DNA from: Bacteroidia bacterium
GTDB lineage: Bacteria > Bacteroidota > Bacteroidia > Chitinophagales > Saprospiraceae
NCBI GenBank assembly: GCA_030432855.1
Contig: JAUILM010000166.1
Coordinates: forward strand, 1 to 9,537
DNA: 9,537 bases
Direction of reading: 5' to 3'
The notes below the pieces were generated by a model. That model saw nothing but the letters and a program-made list of their open reading frames with translations. It searched no databases and was not told the origin of the DNA. Positions 8,455 to 9,537 of this stretch are shown piece after piece. Every line of letters starts with the position of its first letter. The first letter of the stretch is position 1. The translations under genes and the position numbers were made by a program.

Positions 8455-8467
8455 AATGGCGTTTGTT

Positions 8468-9537
8468 TTACAATTTCATCGGATTTAGGTCCGAAATCTG
8501 GTAAAACAGAGTACTTGCATTATTCCTACCTATTACTAATGTCTGGATGTCATTTGTCTCATTCTCGAGTATTTTGACATCTCGTACCTCTCCCTTTACA
8601 AATAATCCACTTTTACGATATGGCACTTCGTGAAAGTCACCATTTGCATCTTGTGACAGCATGATTCCTTTATTGCTATCCTGCCGTCCAAGATCAGGTT
8701 TTAGTCCATGTTGATTTCCAAACAGACAAACATCCAATTTGGTATCCCCATCAATATCTACAGTAGTGATCGCATACACCGGTGCTACTTGTGCTGCTCT
8801 GGGTAAGGGTTGCAGCGAAAGCACACCGTTATTGTTCCATAAAATACTTGATCTCAATTCCTGAACTTCATATTCTAAAGCCCCTTCTCGTTGTTCTTCA
8901 GCAAACAATTGCTCATACGTCATTTGTCCGTATTCACGATACTTAAGAATTCGCTTCTTCAACAATGGCATTTGTTCGACCATATCCATTTTCGAAGGAA
9001 AAGGATAAGCAACATCACCATCCGGGTGCCAGTTAATGATGAACTCAGTCTTCTGATTGCCATCAAAGTCCTTGACAAACATCGTTATGGGTTTTTCTAT
9101 ACTGGCAGACCACCTCGAGTTGAGGCCCCAGTTGCCCACAACGAAATCCAGGTCTCCATCACCATCCAGGTCAGCTGGCTCAATGGTATTCCACCAACCA
9201 TTGGAGTTGGGTACCTGGACTTTTTCTGTCAGTTGACCAGCACTATTTTTTATAACGGTTATAGGTGCCCATTCGCCGACTACAATTAAATCTCTTATGT
9301 TATCTCCGTCTACATCTACCCACCGCGCATCAGTGACCATCCCCAGATTTCCGGTTGATTCGGAAGTTACATCTGTCCATGCCTGACCATTCTCATTCCT
9401 GAGTAAAAATGATCTCGGACTCAAGCCATAATTCCCCGGGACAGCCCTTCCTCCTAGAAATAGGTCCAAATCACCATCACGGTCATAGTCATAAGCATCT
9501 ATACATGAAATGAATCCTGCTACTTCAGGGGCCCCCA
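8468..9537 (-). CDS. C-terminal part of a second FG-GAP/VCBS-repeat protein, 5' end outside window
   Basis: The frame is open from the right edge (first full codon at 9535) to a TAA at 8468-8470, giving 355 visible residues. A TTG at 9469 is internal: open codons continue upstream and encode part of a calcium motif, YDYDRDGDLDLFLGGR. Further FG-GAP/VCBS motifs follow: DVDGDNIRDLIVVGEW, DLDGDGDLDFVVGNWG, the weaker KDFDGNQKTEF and DIDGDTKLDVCLFGN. A predicted helical insert (8855-9020) sits between the last two blades. The piece aligns with the last third of the lipoprotein at the left end, sharing GEW-PIT, GWWN-I-PAD, VGN-G, KDFDGN and AQVAPVY. It is therefore the same family, and the missing N-terminal part is probably about 750 residues with signal peptide, first propeller and ASPIC domain. 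It lies 159 bp upstream of susC on the same strand. Surface location and a role beside the transporter are inferred. Confidence 0.92.
   Translation of the reverse strand, partial: GAPEVAGFISCIDAYDYDRDGDLDLFLGGRAVPGNYGLSPRSFLLRNENGQAWTDVTSESTGNLGMVTDARWVDVDGDNIRDLIVVGEWAPITVIKNSAGQLTEKVQVPNSNGWWNTIEPADLDGDGDLDFVVGNWGLNSRWSASIEKPITMFVKDFDGNQKTEFIINWHPDGDVAYPFPSKMDMVEQMPLLKKRILKYREYGQMTYEQLFAEEQREGALEYEVQELRSSILWNNNGVLSLQPLPRAAQVAPVYAITTVDIDGDTKLDVCLFGNQHGLKPDLGRQDSNKGIMLSQDANGDFHEVPYRKSGLFVKGEVRDVKILENETNDIQTLVIGRNNASTLFYQISDLNPMKL

Noticed and set aside
8335..8577. Plus-strand open frame of 80 codons starting in the gap upstream of susC
   Set aside because: It runs into the antisense of the right-hand FG-GAP gene, has no signal or domain, and would converge on well-supported minus-strand genes.
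9467..9469. TTG as a start codon for the right-hand FG-GAP gene
   Set aside because: The frame stays open to the window edge, and the upstream codons encode the first half of the same DxDxDGDLD calcium motif, so the TTG is an internal Leu codon.
1..9537. CRISPR arrays, tRNA/rRNA genes, insertion sequences, attachment sites
   Set aside because: About 95 percent of the window is coding, the gaps are all under 190 bp, and none contains direct-repeat arrays, tRNA-like cloverleafs or transposase remnants that I could see.

Overview
The window reads as part of a Bacteroidota (Bacteroidetes) chromosome. The main reason is a complete SusC/SusD outer-membrane nutrient-uptake pair, together with lipoproteins whose mature N-termini are acidic, A/T-rich leaders without a clear Shine-Dalgarno sequence, and a TAnnTTTG-type -7 box. 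The moderate GC content and the giant FG-GAP/ASPIC lipoproteins would fit an environmental, perhaps marine, Cytophagia or Saprospiria lineage, but this placement is an inference that the window cannot prove.

All four genes lie on the minus strand, so transcription runs from right to left. From 5' to 3' they are: (i) the C-terminal part of a large FG-GAP/VCBS-repeat protein (9537 down to 8468, N-terminus outside the window); (ii) a full-length SusC/RagA TonB-dependent receptor (8308 to 5099); (iii) its SusD/RagB lipoprotein partner (5071 to 3377); and (iv) a second giant FG-GAP/VCBS lipoprotein with a central ASPIC/UnbV domain (3192 to the left edge). Gene (iv) stays open through all 1064 codons in the window, and about 50-60 C-terminal residues probably lie beyond position 1. 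The two FG-GAP proteins are paralogues that align over the last third of their length. No intergenic stretch exceeds 190 bp.

SusC and SusD are 27 bp apart and form one translational unit: a TonB-powered outer-membrane channel and its surface lid. A strong hairpin plus T-tract follows susD, and a perfect -7 box sits just before gene (iv), so gene (iv) may be transcribed separately, at least in part. There is no glycoside hydrolase, peptidase, sulfatase or regulator here, so the substrate cannot be named. The most interesting point is the arrangement: one SusCD transporter flanked on both sides by very large, calcium-motif-rich, predicted surface beta-propeller lipoproteins of one family. These could be accessory substrate-capture subunits or part of a shared cell-surface complex, which is a hypothesis.
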